64,000 nucleotides of DNA from contig NC_052507.1 in NCBI RefSeq assembly GCF_014356525.2, positions 61,692,295-61,756,294 on the forward strand, in the 5' to 3' direction. Made by a program: the position numbers and the translations under genes. The DNA comes from Nilaparvata lugens (Eukaryota > Arthropoda > Insecta > Hemiptera > Delphacidae). The stretch's first letter is position 1. Each line of letters begins with the position of its first letter. Positions 12,106-22,466 of the stretch are shown here, piece by piece. A model generated the notes under the pieces. It did no database searches and was not told where the DNA came from. It saw nothing but the letters and a program-made list of their open reading frames with translations.

Positions 12106-12160
12106 CGCAAACGCAACGCAGCACAGTACCAGCACAGTCCCATATGTCTGAATCAACCTT
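12106..12160. repeat. Right terminal inverted repeat of the Harbinger element
   Basis: It is the inverted partner of 10863-10915 and contains the additional GGTACTGTGCT not present on the left. Confidence 0.7.
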
Positions 12161-12182
12161 AACCCTACCACGATTTCCCGGT

Positions 12183-13549
12183 CTACTCAAAACAGTAGCC
12201 ACTACAGTAGACAACAACACAGTTGTCTACTGATTCAGCATTCTTACTGTCATTGACCTTGGTCAAACAGTTGACCACTTCCTTTTTTACATTATTCACA
12301 TCACCCTGAGACGATTTTTTATTAAAATTTAAATGCAATAAGGAATGATGCGGCTTTTCACTCTGGTCACAACGTACTATACTAGTACATTCACGAACAG
12401 AATGGCTACACTTGAAACAGCATGATTTGTCTTTGACAAAACGGAACCGTTCCCACAGTGACAATTTCAAAAAAGAATGACAATCAAGTAAGCTATGAGT
12501 ACCTTGATTACACTTCAAACAATTTGACTTTCCACAAACATTACCAGTCGAAGTTGTCTCTGATTGAACCACCAAAATCTTGGAATTCAACAAGTTCTTG
12601 ACTGGCTTCACACCACTTGATAATTCGAATTTATTATTTTTATCACATGGCAATGACTTGAACTGTCTTTCAACGAAGTGTACAAAATCTTTGTTAGTCG
12701 GAAGGTCCTTATCTCGACATGAAATCTTGAACTCTCTACGAGATGTTGGATCTAACACTTTCAATCCCTGGTACAAAAAGATACAATCATCCAAACCCTC
12801 ATTTTTTACCCACTTCAAAGCTGTAATAGAATTAATTACAAAATCTAATATCGATGCCAAGCCCGCCCTAGATTCAACCTTCAAACTTTTGAACTGGAAT
12901 ATTTCATCTAAATAAGAATCTATCTGAGATCTAGGGTCATTATAACGGCTAACCAAAACATCCCAAATGATTTTGTAATTAGTGGCTATAGGTGGAAGAT
13001 GTTTACAAATATTTGCGGCCTCATGAGTAAGCTTTGAAACTAAATACTGGACCTTATGTTGATCTGATAAAGTGGTATTGTCATGGACCAATGATTTGAA
13101 TAATTCAAAAAACGTAGACCATTCAGCCTGACATCCACTAGAATTTGGCAATTGAATTTTCGGTAATGATTGTTGTTCATCAGCTACACTACTTGCTGAA
13201 ACTGTCAGTGAAGCTGCTTGCTTAGTTTCTGATTGTTTTTTATTTTTTTGACTGTTTTATTGATAAATGCAATCATATCCAAATGTGAGTCATTGAATTT
13301 AGGGACATATTCTGGGTCTGCACTCATTTCTAACTCATTAATCTTTAATTCAATACTATCATAATCTGCGACTGTTGCTGGAATTAATCTAGCCAAAGTT
13401 AAAACATATTGAGCTGTTTTCTGATCAGATACATCTTTACACAAATCAAATGTATGCTGTATTCTCTGATATAATTGTTCTAACTTCGCCCTATGAATTT
13501 TCAACATTGCAGGAAGAATTTTAGGATCTAATTCTCCTTGTGTATTCAT
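12183..13549 (-). pseudogene. BEL-2 gag polyprotein
   Basis: An ATG at 13549 (MNTQGELDPK) starts the N-terminal gag domain, which breaks near 13205. The downstream frame contains the conserved EWSTFFELFKSLVH block (DUF1759-type) and a C-terminal nucleocapsid-like part with CLKC, CCFKC and a later CDQS-H cluster. One frameshift near 13205 and another near 12220 (continuing as LLSTVVATVLS) disrupt it, and the protein then runs into the Harbinger insertion. Confidence 0.75.
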
Positions 13550-13765
13550 TGTGAATAGCTTCTGTTATCACCAACGATAAGATAGTGCTGAACAAACAAC
13601 TTATCTGTAGACACAATCCTACTGATAAGCACAACAAAGTTAAGTGTGTCTGCTCTAAGCTCTTGAACTTGTCGACTACAATACGAACAAACTACCAATG
13701 CACATATGAGAATTTGAGTACAATTTAGGCCAATACACATCACGGGCTGGTAGACCAACAATAGT

Positions 13766-13950
13766 TATACAAACAAATCAACAAACAAGTTGAACTGTCC
13801 TGTCAACAAAGGCAGCTGTGCGAGCCAACTGACTTGAAAACTACAAAACAAACAATTAAACAATTATGCACTAGAGTGCGCCAGTAGACGGGGAAGATTG
13901 AACCTAACTACTCAGGTGCCAAACTCCATTAAATTCAAATGGCGTCAACA
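13766..13950 (-). repeat. 5' LTR of BEL-2
   Basis: It is the direct-repeat partner of 7561-7745, starting TGTTGACGCC at 13950 in the element's sense. The inner boundary is inferred from the candidate primer site at 13743-13757. Confidence 0.65.
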
Positions 13951-14177
13951 ATTATTGAAATATAAAAGGTTGAAAAAGGTAAGTAGCTAAGATGAAATAA
14001 TAGCAAATATATCACTAGTGTAAACAAAATAATCAGTGAAAAAGATATTATGAACACATAACAAATTCACTGCAATGATAAGTAGTGATAATGATTGCAG
14101 TCAGGAATAGTGTAAGCCAGCTATGTGGCATGGAAATCAAATAAAAACATGAACACAAAATACTCAGCTCTTTAAAT

Positions 14178-15250
14178 AGACTCTCAAGAGAAGCAGACCT
14201 CAAGGTTCCTGTGACAGCTATGAATTTGGTGTTCCTCAGGGATCGGTGCTGGGGCCTACACTGTTCTTTGTCATGATAAATGACCTTAACGACCACGGTT
14301 CCTCTCTGATGTTCGCGGATGATGCATCTCTTCTGTCATCGGGTGCTGAGCTTAAGGGGGCTTTAGAGGCATCTGTGGAGCATCTTCGATCTGCCACTTC
14401 TTGGTTCCTGGCTAATTGATTCCAGCTAAATGAGGACAAGACCCGAAGGATCATCTGCAGCTTGTCACGTGAGTCGCGTGACCCTCAGAATCCAGTGAAG
14501 CTGCTGGGTTTTGTCTTGGACAGCAAACTCAGCTGGAACAGTCATATACAGCAAGTAACCAGTCGACTCTCCCGCATTTGCTTTCTGCTGCTCAAGATGA
14601 GGGGCCTGGTGACTGAGAAGTACCTGATAATGATGTATCACGCAGTCTTCCATTGCCATATTACCTATGGCTTGCTTCTGTGGGGTCATTCAGCAGGGGC
14701 TGCTGATGTGCTGAGACTGCAAAAGAGGGCTATAAGAATTATAACAGGCAGCAATCATCTTGCCCACTGCAAGCCCATCTTTGCTCGCTTTGGTGTACTG
14801 ACTGTCTTCAGCCATTACATCCTCCTGTGCTTGGTGTATGTCAAGAAGATACAGTATACTCTAGCTGCCCATAGTGACATCCACCGCCACAACACCAGGC
14901 GCAGTGAGCTGTTGGATATCCCCAGGAGACGCCTCCATCGATCACAGGCCAGTTACAGGATTTCAGCCCTGAAATTCTACGACAAGCTGCCTAATAGTGT
15001 GGAGCAATTGGACGAGGCCGCCTTAAGGAGAACCGTCCGGAAGCTACTGTGTGCAAAGGCATACTACAGTGTGAACAAATTTATGGGTGATGATTTGAAT
15101 TTTTATTGAGAGCGTGAGCGCTGGATCACTGCCATCTGTACTGTTACAGTTTCTTTTTCATGTGTTTGTATGTGTTTTGATTTTTCGACCTAATCGATCC
15201 CGCAATTGTGGGTAATGGATAAAGCTGAAGGTATTAAGGTATTAAGGGAC
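14178..15250 (+). pseudogene. 5'-truncated non-LTR retrotransposon (LINE copy C)
   Basis: A single plus-strand frame interrupted by one in-frame TGA (about 14418) reads the reverse transcriptase from GVPQGSVLGPTLF through MFADDASLL, then KLLGFVLDSKLSW and the C-terminal IMMYHAVFHCHITYGLLLWG and FYDKLPNSVE blocks, ending at a TGA near 15109. The copy begins abruptly just before the GVPQGS block, as expected for a 5' truncation. The 3' end runs into two copies of GGTATTAA (about 15230-15246), the short-repeat tail seen in several LINE clades. It belongs to a different family from the LINE at 15368-20265. Confidence 0.8.
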
Positions 15251-15354
15251 AGCATGAGAAAGTAGGCCTACTGATATGGTAGTTAAAATCTCAAACAGCA
15301 TCAGCAGCAAAGCAGGTTGGTGGTGTTGAAAGGTGTAGATAATCCATTTGACCC

Positions 15355-15367
15355 AAGGTAGGAATAA
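15355..15367. repeat. Target-site duplication of LINE B, left copy
   Basis: AAGGTAGGAATAA is identical to 20266-20278. Confidence 0.85.
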
Positions 15368-15638
15368 TAATAATAATAAATCATTTTATTTGTTTCGACA
15401 ATTATTGCCATACAAATGAGTTGAGTCATTTACACATGAATATAGATAATTTTTTGTATATATAAATATTTTTTTTACATCAATATTATAACATGATAAA
15501 CCAATCATAATGCCACCAACCAAGTACAGAAAAGTGAGAATGACTAATAACAAAGATTGAAAACATGAATACCTCTATACATCTAACCTATAATATCTTA
15601 AGGCTGGCAGTGACTGATAACTATCGTAATTATCATGC

Positions 15639-16595
15639 TTATCTATCGGTGGTCGACACCATATTTTCTCTCTTGATAAGTGCTTTCACAGTATACTGAT
15701 ATACCTGTTTGATTTTCTCATCATTAAAGTTAGATAACAGTACCATCAATTTGTCTACATTTTGAATTACATTATTTACATAAGGTAAAATATACTGCAA
15801 TCTAATATTTTCATATTCCGGACAGATCAATAGAAAATGTATTAACGATTCGAAATCTAAATCACAGGCAGGGCAAATTTTCTCTCCGTCAAGCTGATAT
15901 CTCTGACCGTTTATGAGTAAGAATGTACTCGTGTTTGATACTCTGTACTGTGTCATACAACGAATCATTTTAATTGGCAGATCATACGTTAGCTGTTCTC
16001 CTAGTTGATATTCGGGATTAAACAATTTATAAAAAGGAGAACTTTGCGAACTCTGAGCCAAGTATCTATCCTCATCCATTATTTTCATTACATATCTTTC
16101 AAGAATTCTCTCTCTACTATTATATAGTTCAATAGCATCAAATTCAATATCGTTCCTTAAATTTTGAAACTCCAACAAATCCATCTCTCTCTGAACAATA
16201 GATAACCAATTAGAACTGAAGTTGGTTTTCAACAGTAGGCGATAACAAATGAAAGGGTATCTGGACTCTGGCATGTTCGCAATTCTTATCAGCCAAGATA
16301 GACATCCTTTGAGGATATGAAATTTGAGCCTTGGTCTATTCGCCTCCAATCTAACACACCAACTCGGCGTCGTACGCACCAGCAAGAGCAAGCACTTCAA
16401 AAAGAACAACTGAACAGCTTCCACAGCTTGCTCACAACCGAAACCCCACACTTCACACCCGTACAAACTCGATGGTATGATAACCATATCTAATAATTTC
16501 ATTTTCCCCTCCCATTTCTCAGACCTCACCTTGGATAAAATGTTGACAGCCAATATTGATTCAATTTTACCTCTATCAATTGAGCGTTTGCACAT
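15639..16595 (-). pseudogene. LINE B ORF2, C-terminal region
   Basis: The frame continues ORF2 downstream of the reverse transcriptase. It is entered just before the YNYLGVIFQSSGKY block, about 20 codons upstream of the annotated segment. It includes the PSSLYGCEVWGFG motif common after the RT thumb and a terminal Cys/His cluster, CPACDLDFESLIHFLLICPE, a putative nucleic-acid-binding finger found in related LINEs. The preceding RT frame ends near 16639. The segment normally linking YADD to YLGV is missing, so a deletion of very roughly 100 bases separates the two frames. Confidence 0.8.
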
Positions 16596-16638
16596 CTCTG
16601 TATATTTACCTGAGGATTGGAATATTACTCCTAAATAA

Positions 16639-18009
16639 TTATAAGCTGTACTGATAAAGACATTTGAGCTTATTTCTCACATCAGAAATGCTATCCGCCA
16701 AGATGACTATGTCGTCTGCATATTGTAACATTAGTACATCGTTGTCTCTATCAATGTGTAATCCATGCATTCCTTTATCTCTAAAGTAAGTTTCTATTGC
16801 CGATGTGTACAGAGCGAAGAGAAGTGGGCTGGCCGGGTCACCCTGCAAAACGCCTCTTGTCAGTGGGATAGGTTCGGATTGTAAACCATGCAACCTGTTC
16901 TCGATTACCAGTGAAAAGTTCGAGTACATATATTGAAAAACGCTAACAACTCTCCTACTTAATCCGAGTTCTCTCATTTTCTGAAATAGCCTGTTATGCG
17001 GGATAGAATCGAACGCAGACTCATAATCAATAAAAATTGCATACATCTTTCTCTTTTTTACTTCCATAAAATATTTGACTACTGAGTCTAGAACGAAAAT
17101 ATTATCTAAGCATGACCTATTTTTCCGAAATCCCGATTGACTTTCCACCATGATCCCACTCTGATCTGCCCAAATTGCTAATCTTTCTGTTAATATTCCA
17201 GTAAAAATTTTTAGAATACAATTCGCAATAGATAAGCCTCGGAAATTCCTAGGATTTTTTTTACAGCCTTTCTTATGCAATAGGAATATTTTCAGCTTTG
17301 CCCAATTCAAAGGAATTTTCCCAGTCTCCATGATCAAGTTGAACAGGCTTACTAACAGGTGTTTTCCTTCAGGTGCCAAATATTTGAAAAATTCATAGGA
17401 AATCCCATCAAAACCTGGAGCACTCACATTTTCCAATATCTTCAATTTTCTTTCCAACTCAATCATTTCTATCGGTCTATCGAGAAAAGGATGCTTGACG
17501 TCGAAGAATATGCACTCAATAGTTCTTTTTTCAGGTCTGTATTTATATTTAAAAAAAGATGTCCATTCTTCCAAAGTTATAGAATCATTATCGATTGATT
17601 TATTGCCCTTTACTAGACGAACTGCTCGCCAAAATTCTTTAGCATTTGATGAATTCTGAAATTTATTTTGTAAGTTATCGTTGAACTGCTTTTTCTTCTC
17701 TTTCATTTTATTTTTATAAATTAGTTTACTGTCCAGATATTTATTAAAACAATTTATATCATGTTCTTTTTTCTTAAAATTCCTATATGCCTTACGTACT
17801 TCCCTTTTCAGCCTATTACACTCTATATCGTACCAAGGTTTATTTTTGAACTTGCTTATTATTAATGACTTTTTTACCATGCCCAGATTCTCTGCCTTAT
17901 TTTTTACTGTAGTCATAAAATTCTCAGCCAAACATTCTACACTTTCTTCGCTCGCATTAAATTCGATTGGGAATGTTAATTCAGACATATATGCTATGCT
18001 TCTTTGCAT
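16639..18009 (-). pseudogene. LINE B ORF2, reverse transcriptase domain
   Basis: In order: a linker with PWYDIECNRLKREVR, RT fingers (ENVSAPGFDGISYEFFKY, LHKKGCKKNPRNFRGLSI), a palm block with FIDYESAFDSIPHNRLF, GVLQGDPASPLLFALY, and the catalytic QYADDIVILADS. All catalytic aspartates are present. The domain is out of frame with the endonuclease by a single-base shift near 18000 and is cut at its 3' side by the deletion before 16595. It was probably part of one long ORF2 in the parent element. Confidence 0.85.
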
Positions 18010-18911
18010 GCATCACTCCAGCAATATAACGTTCGAAGTTCATTTGGCACGACCTGCGCTTTTCTATCAGATTCAAATTCAGTGTACACAATCAGTGGAA
18101 GGTGATCTGAAGTTAATACAATATCTGAAACTATTAAATCAGTAATATATTGAATACTTTCGAAATTGACCCAGACCAAATCTATTAAACTATTTCCATT
18201 TGAATTATGAAACTTGAATTGCCCCGGCATGTCACTCTTACATCTACCATTCAAAACATAGAATAGATTCTTTTCCATAATATTCACCAAATCCTTCGCG
18301 TTCCTTGAAATATATCTATTCTGAGAAATCCTATCTGCATAAAGATTTGAATTTGTGAATAAACAGTTATCTATAGAACATTGGTTTAGATCCCCCATTC
18401 TCAAATTAAAGTCACCCCCAATCAATACAGGGAAAGACGAAAACAATATTTCATAATATTTCAAGCATTCCTGGAATTCATTGAGACAGTGCACAAGAGA
18501 ATCAGGCTTAAAGTAAACTAAAAATAATATAATAATACGGCCCTTTGGATTTTCGACCTTGACAATTATAATAAACTCTCTAGCTTCAATCAGTGTTGCT
18601 TTCAAATTTTTCTTCACTAAAACTAACAAACCACCACTGGCTCTACCTCTTGAATTTGACAATTTATCTGCTGTTTGATTAAAAGCTACATATTCATTAA
18701 AGTCTCGAGCATGGAAAGAGTCAGTTAACCAAGTTTCACTCAAGCCTATCACTTCATGAGCGTTAAATAGTTCTATTTGTTCCTTATCTAAATTAAGCAC
18801 GTTATTAATACCATGAGAGTTCCAAAAAATTATTTTAAAATATTTAGAAACAAGTCCCACCTTTTCATTAGAGTGTATCACCTTACTGGGTTGTCCTCTC
18901 GCTGGGGTCTG
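17994..18911 (-). pseudogene. LINE B ORF2, APE-type endonuclease domain
   Basis: The domain shows the apurinic endonuclease signatures in order: FKIIFWNSHGINN at the start, GLSETWL (catalytic Glu), GGDFNLRMGD (Asn/Asp pair), NSLIDLVWV and a final SDHLPLIV (Asp-His). It enters the RT segment through a one-base shift. There is no ATG before the domain. The frame is continuous with ORF1 through the single UAG at 18912-18914, so translation may depend on readthrough or reinitiation. Confidence 0.85.
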
Positions 18912-20201
18912 CTATTGTGAGAGCGGCCGGCTCCCCTGTGAAGCTCGCTTGCACTGCGCGGGTGATGCTGACTTTTCGCGTTCCAGCCACGCTCTCATCG
19001 CAGTCGGTTTTTTGGAGCGAGAATTTGAAGCTTTACCCTTCAATTGAGTGTTTTTTTCAGTTGTCTGTCTCTTGTTGGATCGAAGCACCCTGGCGCTGTC
19101 ATCTGAGTTGATCCTCGCCCGCGTATTGGAAGTTGGGATGTGTTCTTTTCTAGCAGGTTTATACGCTGACGCGTTCACAAACTCCTGCACTCTCTCCCTT
19201 GAACTGGCTTCAAATCCTATTTCTGATTGAGATTCATCGTTGACGCCTTCAGTTTGAATAGATATAATATCGGAAGATTCTTCATAAATATTTGGCTCTG
19301 ATTCCTCAGTAGCTGCTGTTTCGACTGGGGTAGAACTCTCGTGTATTTCTACAATTACTTGACGTTCGTTTTCAGAATTTGCCTGGTTGTTAACACTCCC
19401 GAATTTCTTTTCCAACTCATCCAGAGTATATAAACGGCCGTTAACAAGAAGTTTATCATATTGCATAATAGCGTAATGTCCATCTCTCCTAGCCATTGAC
19501 ATGAATCGCTTCAATTCTCCACGAATATGTCTTATTCTAACCGTAAAATCTTCATCCACACCTATATTAGAGTTTTTAAACTTTTGTCTTTGCGTGAAGA
19601 TCTCCATCTTTTTCTTGAAATTAGCAAATTTAACAATAATTATCGGTCTACATTGTCCATTTCGACGGCCCGTTCTATGCGCACGTTCTATATCATACTG
19701 TTCCAGATAAACATTCAAATTTGAAGCTAATATGTCTTTTATGAGTAACTCACATTTACTGCTGTTTTCACCCTTCTCTTCCCGAATATTAAAAAACACC
19801 AAATTTTTACGCCTTGAAAAACCCTCAAGACGATCCAGACGAGAGTTCAGACGACTATTTTCTTTCAAAAGATAATCACGGTCACTTTTAAGCGAAGAAA
19901 CATCATTTTTCAAATCTAAAATGTTTTGATTGATATTTGTAACTGCACTTTTGATATGTGGTATATCGGAGATGATTTTCTCGAAACTTTGTAACTTAAC
20001 GAACACGTCATCGATTGTCGGACCCGGGTTTGATTCAATGCCAGAAATTGCCAAAAGTAACAACACAACACATTTCGCAATAATATAAAATTCTTTCCAG
20101 TTCAATAACGATTTAGAAGCTTCATTTATTTTACAATACTTAGCACGGTAAACAGCACCGAAAACTCCCATTCGAACACGAAAAAGCACACTGTCTATCA
20201 T
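18912..20201 (-). CDS. LINE B ORF1 protein (L1-type coiled coil, RRM and C-terminal domain)
   Basis: The first ATG is at 20201. An N-terminal hydrophobic stretch (FYIIAKCVVLLLLAIS) leads into a 2A-like GIESNPGP at residues 54-61. A coiled coil follows (about 62-125, with heptads such as LKNDVSSLKSDRDYLLKENSRL), then an RRM-like region starting RKNLVFFNIREEKGEN and the L1 ORF1p C-terminal region (IERAHRTGRRNGQCRPIIIVKF). The tail is rich in Ser, Glu and basic residues. The product should bind RNA and act as a chaperone for retrotransposition. If the 2A motif works, a short N-terminal peptide is released co-translationally. The frame is intact to the UAG at 18912-18914. Confidence 0.82.
   Translation of the reverse strand: MIDSVLFRVRMGVFGAVYRAKYCKINEASKSLLNWKEFYIIAKCVVLLLLAISGIESNPGPTIDDVFVKLQSFEKIISDIPHIKSAVTNINQNILDLKNDVSSLKSDRDYLLKENSRLNSRLDRLEGFSRRKNLVFFNIREEKGENSSKCELLIKDILASNLNVYLEQYDIERAHRTGRRNGQCRPIIIVKFANFKKKMEIFTQRQKFKNSNIGVDEDFTVRIRHIRGELKRFMSMARRDGHYAIMQYDKLLVNGRLYTLDELEKKFGSVNNQANSENERQVIVEIHESSTPVETAATEESEPNIYEESSDIISIQTEGVNDESQSEIGFEASSRERVQEFVNASAYKPARKEHIPTSNTRARINSDDSARVLRSNKRQTTEKNTQLKGKASNSRSKKPTAMRAWLEREKSASPAQCKRASQGSRPLSQ
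20019..20063 (-). other. 2A-like ribosome-skipping motif in LINE ORF1
   Basis: The codons read LLLLAIS followed by GIESNPGP, which fits the 2A core (D-V/I-E-x-N-P-G-P) except that the first Asp is Gly. The hydrophobic run upstream is also typical. 2A-like sequences are known in several APE-type LINEs at this position. Skipping would occur between the last Gly and Pro, residues 60 and 61. The Asp-to-Gly change could lower the efficiency. Confidence 0.7.
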
Positions 20202-20265
20202 TATCACCGAGATAAGAGAGCTACCAAAAATGCGACTGCTCTGGCCGAAGGCTCTGACTCAACTT

Positions 20266-20278
20266 AAGGTAGGAATAA
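20266..20278. repeat. Target-site duplication of LINE B, right copy
   Basis: AAGGTAGGAATAA is identical to 15355-15367. Confidence 0.85.
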
Positions 20279-20820
20279 GTGATGTATAGAGTTCAAGTCG
20301 TTAAAATGTAATAGGCTAGGTGAATGTCTTGCAAGGCATACTCTGTATAACGAATAGACTATCAAGTTCAGACAAAATAGCCTACTGTAAGTCAAATCAC
20401 TGGAATGTTGTAGAAACTTGTAGGTAAACAGGTGAAGTTTGTGTATGAACACAAGTTGAAATAAGTTTAAGTACAGGGTCAAAAAACTGGTAATAGTTCA
20501 AATAATTCAAAGTGAAGGAATGGATTTAAAAAATTGAAAGAATCTGAAATATGGTAGTTCAACACTTGAAACATAGGCCACGTACTGTAGTTGAAAGTAC
20601 ATCACAATAATAGGAACTGGAGGTTACAATAGCATTTGTGATGAAGTACATCTAAAATAATATGAATTGAATAGTTTGATGAAAAATAACACAGTATTGA
20701 AGTTGATCTTGAAGATTTGATTCAAGAAATTGATAGGACGCTCGCATCACATGGTTCAAACAAAGGAAATCAGAAACACAAGTTTTGTAGTTGAAATAAA
20801 TCACTGTGACGTGATACACC
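20279..20820. other. Non-coding sequence right of LINE B
   Basis: This is AT-rich with no recognisable gene or repeat. It continues the sequence left of 15355, as expected for the LINE target site. Confidence 0.4.
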
Positions 20821-21064
20821 CTAATAAGTTACATATGACTTGTGCTGAAGCTGATTGATGAAATTTGATTCCATGTGAGAATCAAATAGATGAACAAAGA
20901 TGCTCGCAACATTTGCCATTGAAGACCAGAAAAGTAACAATGACACTGGGAAGACGCTTGCCACCATTAGAATTATAGTTACCCAACAAGAACGTTGTTG
21001 TAGCTGAGAACGCCACATGACGGAGGTGGGGAGCACTAAAAGCACACAGTTGACAACAGCAATT
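20821..21064 (-). CDS. Possible 3' exon of a membrane or secreted protein
   Basis: The minus-strand reading is ATT GCT GTT and onward, with a hydrophobic segment (CWVTIILMVASVFPVSLLLF) of transmembrane length and a TAG at 20821-20823. A plausible splice acceptor (CACCAATCACAG) precedes it at 21065-21066. The phase matches the donor of the exon at 22467-22750, so the two could join, though agreement of phase alone has a one-in-three chance. I recognise no family. Treat this as a hypothesis. Confidence 0.25.
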
Positions 21065-21069
21065 CTGTG

Positions 21070-22466
21070 ATTGGTGATGTAATAGTGTGATATTGAGTGG
21101 GTATTATTGTAGTTGTTTTTGTGTATCTTATATTGTTTTTCAGGTTTTTGAACCAAAATGAACTTTGATTCTAACTGTATGTTGAACCCTGCGTTTTTAG
21201 TGTGAGAATTGACTCTGTCTTGTTTGAATTTGCTAACTTGTTGCTTAGTTGTCAAAATTAAAGCAATTTTTGTGCATTTTTCAAATACAGTTTCAATTTA
21301 ATGTCGAAAAAGCCACTGTATTTGAAGATTGTACGAGCATTGACCTTTTTGCAGCTTTGGCTTTTCCACTGGGAGTTATGCTCAATGCTCGTGGAGGGGG
21401 AATAATTTTCAGTGAAAAGGTCACAGTTCGAATTGAGACATAACTGGGAAAACATGTAACGGTGTGCAAGCCTCAGTCCTCTGAATGGGCTCATTTCCCA
21501 TTCAGAAGGACAAATTGTTAAGTTTTCAGTTATCAGTAATTTTTATCCACTTGAATAGGAAACCAAATTTTATAGTTAGTAGGAGTAGAATCAGGAAATT
21601 ATTTGTGCATGTGAGTTCAAGTATAGTGAGTTTTATTAAAGCATATGTGAGTGTTTCTGAAGAGTCCAAGTTTGAATATTGTTAAAATGGTGAGTGCTGA
21701 AATTTGTTGTTTTTCTTATTAAGCTCAAAATTTAGTACATAGAATGACCGAGTCCCGAATTAAGTTGCAGCAAGTTAGCAGGTTCCCAAAATGTATAGAT
21801 TAAAAATTAAGTATGTCTCCTTGACCTGAATCGATTGCTGAATAACTTTGTTTTGTTTGAAAATTTGACATGTAACCTGACTTTTATTAATTCGTTCTAT
21901 ATATTTAGAGTTCAATAAACCTGAAAATGAATTCTATAAGTATTTTTCATTGAAGCTCCTGGCTTGTAGTTTCTAGTTGCTAAAATAGGTGACCATTAGA
22001 TAATGATGATAATCTGTGCATTTGAATGAATGAATCCACTAAAACCTCCAAACCAATCAAGGATTCAAACATAAGTTTAGTATCATAATTTCAGCAAATA
22101 GTATAGAAGAGTAGAAACACCCCCTCCGTTTACAGTGAAAACAAAAAATAGTATAAAAATACAGAGATTCAAAAATCGGCAGAAATGAAGAGATTTCAAA
22201 CCAGACTGTGAAATTCAACAGAGATGCTGAAACGTCCATGCCTACTGGTGGGATTCAAACACATGACCAGGTAGCACTAGCAGACTGAAGGGTATGATTC
22301 CTCACTTGTCTTGGCTATCAATGAGATGAAATGGGAATTATTCATCAGCCCAGGAATCGAACCCAGCTCCTCCCAATGTATAATCAGTGATTACTGGCAA
22401 TTCCTCTCTACTAAAATTATGTTAGTTACTGTAGGCAATAAATATTTCAAGTCACTGCACACTTAC
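21070..22466. other. AT-rich, probably intronic
   Basis: I see no supported coding sequence. It lies between the two exon candidates on the minus strand. Confidence 0.3.

Larger units (their letters stand above)
10863..12160 (-). mobile_element. PIF/Harbinger DNA transposon inside BEL-2
   Basis: Inverted termini GGTTGATTCA(C/G)ACATATGGGACTG lie at 10865 and, reversed, at 12158. The similarity extends through CTGCGTTGCGTTTGCGATGG to roughly 50 bases. The right arm has an extra GGTACTGTGCT, and a second weaker terminal-like block lies about 120 bases inside each end. Between them is a transposase relic on the minus strand. A TAA-type 3-bp target duplication is plausible (left TAA before AAGGTT, right TAA after AACCT), but the exact border is ambiguous by one base. 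BEL gag and protease sequence flank both sides. Confidence 0.75.
7561..13950 (-). mobile_element. BEL/Pao LTR retrotransposon (BEL-2), defective
   Basis: The element reads right to left: 5' LTR (about 13766-13950), gag, protease, reverse transcriptase, RNase H, integrase zinc-binding part, the C-terminal DUF5641 module and the 3' LTR (about 7561-7745). The LTR copies share the block around CACTAGAGTGCGCCAGTAGA and are visibly diverged, so the insertion is old. A polypurine-like AGGGTCTGGGGTA precedes the 3' LTR in the element's sense. A TGGTCTACCAGCCCG sequence after the 5' LTR (13743-13757) is a candidate primer-binding site. A PIF/Harbinger transposon interrupts the gag/protease region, the integrase core is deleted, and several frameshifts break pol. 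No clear target duplication was found. Confidence 0.85.
15368..20265 (-). mobile_element. Near full-length APE-type LINE (copy B) with 13-bp target duplication
   Basis: The element reads right to left. A 13-base direct repeat AAGGTAGGAATAA at 15355-15367 and 20266-20278 flanks it exactly, which fixes both ends. It contains a 5' leader, ORF1, a one-codon UAG spacer, ORF2 (endonuclease, reverse transcriptase, Cys-rich C-terminus) and a 3' end finishing in repeated TTA units rather than poly(A). A perfect flanking repeat and an intact 5' end imply a fairly recent full-length insertion, but ORF2 carries a frameshift and a small deletion. The exact clade needs a tree; the short-repeat tail and 2A-like motif fit the CR1/L2 side. 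Confidence 0.88.

Noticed and set aside
7470..13735. Inverted 20-base match (TACTCAAATTCTCACATGTAC near 7480 versus its complement near 13705)
   Set aside because: A single short, imperfect inverted match outside the aligned LTR regions is compatible with chance in AT-rich DNA.
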